A DNA stretch of 64,000 nucleotides, taken from NCBI GenBank assembly GCA_947172415.1, contig OX359200.1:870501-934500 (forward strand). The letters are read 5' to 3'. Origin of the DNA: Chondrosia reniformis. Taxonomy: Eukaryota; Porifera; Demospongiae; Chondrillida; Chondrillidae. The notes under the pieces are model-generated. The model saw nothing but the letters and a program-made list of their open reading frames with translations, was not told the origin of the DNA and ran no database searches. Of the stretch, positions 60,601 through 64,000 are shown one piece after another; the stretch's first letter is position 1; every line of letters begins with the position of its first letter. Position numbers and translations under genes: made by a program.

Positions 60601-63600
60601 TGTTACTTTCAAGTGTGAATTAACTAAATTTGATTACAAAGTCAAGCACAAACTCATTTCTGATTAATCAGTTTGTAAGCAATGTGCATATGCTGAATGA
60701 ACTAAGTCTAAAGATTCTGGAATATATATGTATAACATAGAGAAGCCATATAACATCAAATTGTTCCATATAGACAGGAATGTCATTATAAACTATAAAT
60801 CATTGAAAACTACTAAATGATTCAATAATAATTACCATTTAGAACAATGAAAAATTCATTTTTAAGAAAATTCCCATACTACTGATTCTCTATATTGTGC
60901 ATGGTAGTACATTCTTGTTCATAAAGGCAATATACAATATATGAAGTATACATACATATTTACATGTATTATTTACACACAACTCCTCTTACGTACGTGT
61001 CCTCCAGCGATATAAACTGCCATGTTCTAGGATTTATTCGTGTTGTAATTTTATGACTTAAATGTATTTCTGGGAAGCCAAGAAGATCATCTGTTCTACA
61101 CAACAAGATGGCTACTGTAATCTTCTCCTTCTCATTCCAACAGTTCATTAGCCAATGATCCTTAAAGTTACAAGTTATCAAAACTTTCTGCATGAGGAAA
61201 AGGATATACAAGAAAACTATTTAGTTAGTGTCATCATAGCAACACCCAAGCACTTCTTAAAGATACAGTCCTGAGTTTGTATATCTCTTAATGGACACTA
61301 AGCAAAGTGTGTTAGTTCACTACTATATCTTCAGTTGGTTCATCTAAAGATTACCTCAACCAACTCAAAGATAAGGTGCGATTAGGGGAAATCCCTATAA
61401 TCTTCACTTTTATACTTTGTTCTGCAATATTTAGTGTTTGATTTGAAATTTTCATTCTAAAATGCATGTGTGTAGAGATGTTCCTTAGAAATGTATACTA
61501 TATTTACTTAGCATGAATACACAAGAATGAAAAACAAATAATTATAACTAAATGGTTTCATAACAATTAATCCCTCAAAAATACTTAACATTTTTAATAA
61601 CAAATAAATAATAAAGTAATAAATAAAGTAATAAAACAGGTTGGTTGGATGCTAGAGGTTCCTAAATAGAATATTGTAAACCCTTAATATTAACATCCAT
61701 TATACGTATTTAGCATTTTACCGTATATGACTTATTAGTGTCCATTAAATTTAATGGTTTATTGTAAATACTTGCTCCACACTACTGCGAATGCATAATA
61801 ATAAGGATTTTAGTGACCACAAATATTAGCGAATGATATCGTATTGCTAATTTTGCTAACATTAATGGCACACTAATATTAAGGGTTTTACAGTATTAGG
61901 CAACTTCACCACCTCTCACCCATAATCAATTTAAACACAAGTTTTTTTCTCCCTATTTAATTGCTGATGAATGCCCCTTTGAGTTGAAGCGTTCATTTCT
62001 AAAGTATTCATTGTTGCTGAAGCTCGCTAACCTTTAATTAATATACCATATTAAATCTAAAGTTAACAAGTAAAATGTATTTCACAATTAGTTGATTTGC
62101 ACTAAAGCACTTGGCAATTACACCTACATTGTATGTGTAATAGGTCAAGTGTTGTGAAACAATTGTTATATTAATCATATTCATAGGCTCATCCATCTGC
62201 TAACCTTTAGAGTCTTAAGGGTTTTACAGTATTAGGAAACTTCCCTAAGACAGTCGTCTGAACTTACGTACGTACGTAGTCGTACCTTGTATTCCATCCT
62301 GCTCTCAGACCTTAAAACTGGAGACAGTGCTATCTTCATTCGCACCACCAAGATGTGCTCCTTTCGAATGTCAACATTCTTGGAGAGAAGGACTTTCTCA
62401 AGCTTTGTCCGATCCTCCTTATGGAGCAAGCTGGTAAAGGGCTGTGCTATACAGTCAGCCTCATATAAGAAGAGGAAAAATTATCTAACACACCACCTTT
62501 CAACATGCTACAACTACTTTACAATAAAGACCTACGTATAGGAACTAAACCTAGTAAGAGTTTTGGATGAGGATACAAGAGTTTTCTCCTTCTTCTCCAC
62601 ATGCACACTAACTTAATGGTATGTCAAATATTCCCTACATTTCCTGTAGATAAGTTTATCCAATAGTTCTTATCATGGGATTTCCCTACCTCCTCTAACA
62701 TCTTTTTCTCACAATCAATAGTTGTCAGTAAGAGTTAACAAATTTTATTTGGCAGAATTAGCATACATATGTTTAATACTTAGCACTTTATCCATGGCAA
62801 ACACAATTAATTAAGCAAATCCCTAGAAATAAACAAAGGTTTCGGAGAAGGAGACTACCTGAATAATCCAACACACATTACTTTTCAAAGGCCTATAGGA
62901 AACTAAACCTAGTGAGAGCTTTGGATGAGGATACAAGAGTTTTCTCCTTCTCCTTCTCTTCTTCTCAACTGGGCCAGACAACTGTTTCTGGAAATTTCAC
63001 CCTTCATCAATGACCTTGGGAATCCTTGGCTCTCTGTGCTAAATCTAGGAACATGCATACTATACTAACTGCCTCCAGACAGCTATAAAACTCACCACTC
63101 TTGGTCCAAGAAGTGATTCAATACTTTTGGAGGCAAACATAATCTGCCCTTTCAGATCAATAACAAGCACAAAGCCTCCAAATACCTGACCAATCAAAAA
63201 CAAGTACCATTTCTGTTAATATCTGATTGGATTACCACACATCACTTTATCAGTTGTAACAAATATTTTGAAACCTACATAGTAGTCTCTCTATGCAAGC
63301 ACCTTGTCAATAGTTACATTTATACTGTATAAAATACAAATGCTCTCAAATTCATTTAATACTAGAAATGAACACAGTTCAGACCCTCGCTACCATCCAT
63401 TTTGAAATGATAAATGAAAATATGGACTTCTGCTAGTTTTGAGTGAAATTAGTAGTCATCGCTTTTCCTGTAAGTAAATCGAAAAATGTTTTCCGCAGGA
63501 AAGTTTAAACTCATTCTTGTTGTAATTTCAAGATGATGGACATTATCCAAAGGCCCTAACTCAATCTCGGGGTGCTTGATAAAGAAAAACATTTACCACA

Positions 63601-63905
63601 CCTCTTTAGGTTATTATGTGTGTGGACAACCTCGATCTGACTCCCCTATGCAACGGAAACAATTAACCTTGCTATACCGCTCGGTAATAACGTATTGGCC
63701 ATTTTCAAGAGTGGCAGTAGACATTTCTCCAAAAAGGAGAAACCTAAGTGTATAAATTGTCCTTATTATGAGGCTTCAATATACACCACGCAAGACATAA
63801 ATGGAAAATGTGTTACATACTGTGTTTAGTATACTTCACATCTTCCTGTACTTATTGTGTGACTTACCAAAGGTAGAGTTGCAGATGAGGGAAATGTTGC
63901 TTTGA
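57622..63905 (-). CDS. bHLH-PAS transcription factor (gene 2 of the inverted pair), 5' partial
   Basis: Seven exons are in the window, read downward: 63905-63868, 63185-63096, 62459-62286, 61187-60997, 60495-60383, 59230-59080, 58393-57622, about 509 residues. PAS-A: FGGFVLVIDLKGQIMFASKS, then FTSLLHKEDRTKLE. PAS-B: VAILLCRTDDLLGFPE, QWLTGFKTETAIGMS, HRILTAWGHWIWIL and the PAC-like KRMASIRMDVF. The tail (257 codons) is Ser/Pro-rich with repeats of the SPGNYEVS/YPGNYEAS type. Intron phases match gene 1 exon for exon (38 and 90 nt exons are identical in length). The bHLH exon must lie beyond position 64000. The frame AG|T TAT at 58393 is required to join the last exon; the acceptor at 58404 breaks the frame. 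Confidence 0.88.
57900..58130 (-). repeat. Coding minisatellite in the tail of bHLH-PAS gene 2
   Basis: Units of 18-24 bp (+ strand CATAATTACCAGGAGATACC and relatives) encode about nine repeats of Gly-Asn-Tyr-Glu/Val with Ser-Pro or Tyr-Pro spacers. The reading frame is kept throughout, with unit lengths that are multiples of three. Confidence 0.85.
58778..59100 (-). repeat. About 36-bp minisatellite spanning the donor of the PAS-B/PAC exon
   Basis: Nine copies. On the - strand each has GGATGGATGTGTTCCCCCTG followed by GGgttagtg. The copy at the right end is the coding end of exon 59230-59080 (...RMDVFPLG) with its donor; the others repeat the coding end, the donor and a TATATAG that could act as an acceptor. 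Outside the first copy each unit has an in-frame stop. Confidence 0.9.
59493..59660 (-). mobile_element. Dispersed repeat A, reverse copy in bHLH-PAS gene 2
   Basis: GTCTCTGATGAAGGGTGAAA, TTCCCAGAAACAGCAAT, a purine core without the GGCCCAGTGG block, CTCTCACTAGGCTTAGTTTC, ending TTAGATTATTCATAA. Confidence 0.85.
60108..60192 (+). repeat. 33-bp direct repeat
   Basis: Three copies of CATCATAAACGTATGCTTAT then AATATGATATCT, the last truncated. They lie in the intron between exons 60383-60495 and 59080-59230. Confidence 0.93.
61335..61400 (+). mobile_element. MITE-like repeat B, short remnant
   Basis: GTTGGTTCATCTAAAGATTA, CAACTCAAAGATAAGGTG and AGGGGAAATCCC recall the two arms and the tail, with most of the element lost. 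Confidence 0.5.
61671..61897 (+). mobile_element. TIR element, repeat C, copy 2
   Basis: Left end ATATTGTAAACCCTTAATAT and right end TAATATTAAGGGTTTTACAG are inverted. The interior has TACTTGCTCCACACTACTGC, as in 37532-37749. It lies in a bHLH-PAS gene 2 intron. Confidence 0.85.
62216..62238 (+). repeat. Repeat C, right-end fragment
   Basis: CTTAAGGGTTTTACAGTATT matches the right terminus of repeat C, without a left half. It lies about 50 bp downstream, in transcript sense, of the exon at 62286-62459. Confidence 0.55.
62477..62602 (+). mobile_element. Dispersed repeat A, partial copy
   Basis: ATTATCTAACACACCACC, AACATGCTACAACTAC, GAACTAAACCTAGTAAGAG, TTTGGATGAGGATACAAGAG and a shortened pyrimidine core. 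It starts 18 bp from exon 62459. Confidence 0.85.
62862..63031 (+). mobile_element. Dispersed repeat A, near full-length copy
   Basis: AATAATCCAACACACATTAC, AAAGGCCTATAGGAAACTAA, GAGAGCTTTGGATGAGGATA, core, AACTGGGCCAGACAAC, TTTCTGGAAATTTCACCC and CCTTGGGAATCCTTG. An internal block with the ACATGCTAC motif is missing. Confidence 0.85.
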
Positions 63906-64000
63906 CTTAAAAAGGAAGAGAAGGATTAAATAAATAAGAATCTATAAGTTTTAACAATCACACACGAATACATTTTTCATGATTGACATCAATATGAAGG

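Overview
The window reads as nuclear DNA of an early-branching animal, most likely a demosponge. It is AT-rich, with short spliceosomal introns (often 60-300 bp), closely packed genes, and protein-coding genes that are clearly metazoan: an outer-arm axonemal dynein, phosphorylase kinase, bHLH-PAS factors and a ZCCHC14-type PX/SAM/zinc-knuckle protein. The sponge assignment is an inference; a cnidarian or placozoan cannot be excluded from sequence alone. All gene calls come from conceptual splicing (GT/GC...AG junctions with consistent phase) and recognition of the protein families.

Layout from left to right. (1) 85-18035, + strand: 36 exons encoding the C-terminal 3277 residues of a DNAH5/DNAH8-type outer-arm dynein heavy chain, from late tail/linker to the natural stop. 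The 5' part lies off the left edge. One intron holds a 5'-truncated LINE between two long TG microsatellites, and one intron uses a GC donor. (2) 18.2-22.2 kb: retroelement debris, a polypyrimidine minisatellite, an unidentified GC-richer segment with coding-like stretches on the - strand, and otherwise empty sequence. (3) 22201-24927, +: LRRC69, 8 exons. (4) 25460-34080, -: a ZCCHC14-like gene, 11 coding exons plus a probable non-coding first exon. (5) 34204-46955, -: PHKB, phosphorylase kinase beta subunit, 31 exons, ending in a CaaX box. (6) 46983-52017, -: RPP40, an RNase P/MRP protein, 8 exons; its stop codon is only 27 bp from the PHKB start. (7) 52134-56645, +: a bHLH-PAS gene, 9 exons, head-to-head with RPP40 across 116 bp. 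(8) 57622 to beyond the right edge, -: a second bHLH-PAS gene, tail-to-tail with the first, with matching intron positions and phases.

The genes form no single pathway: cilium motility (dynein), glycogen metabolism (PHKB), tRNA/rRNA processing (RPP40), probable RNA-linked regulation (ZCCHC14-like) and transcription (the PAS pair). RPP40, PHKB and ZCCHC14-like run in the same direction with very short gaps.

Right of about 22.9 kb the non-coding DNA is crowded with dispersed repeats: a family of about 190 bp with at least 16 copies (repeat A), a MITE-like family with inverted repeats of about 40 bp (B), a roughly 220-bp TIR family (C), and many minisatellites. The most unusual observation is that several minisatellites are anchored exactly on exon-intron junctions, so that splice donors or acceptors are tandemly copied. 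The clearest case is PHKB exon 27, which has four donors 21 bp apart that all keep the reading frame.
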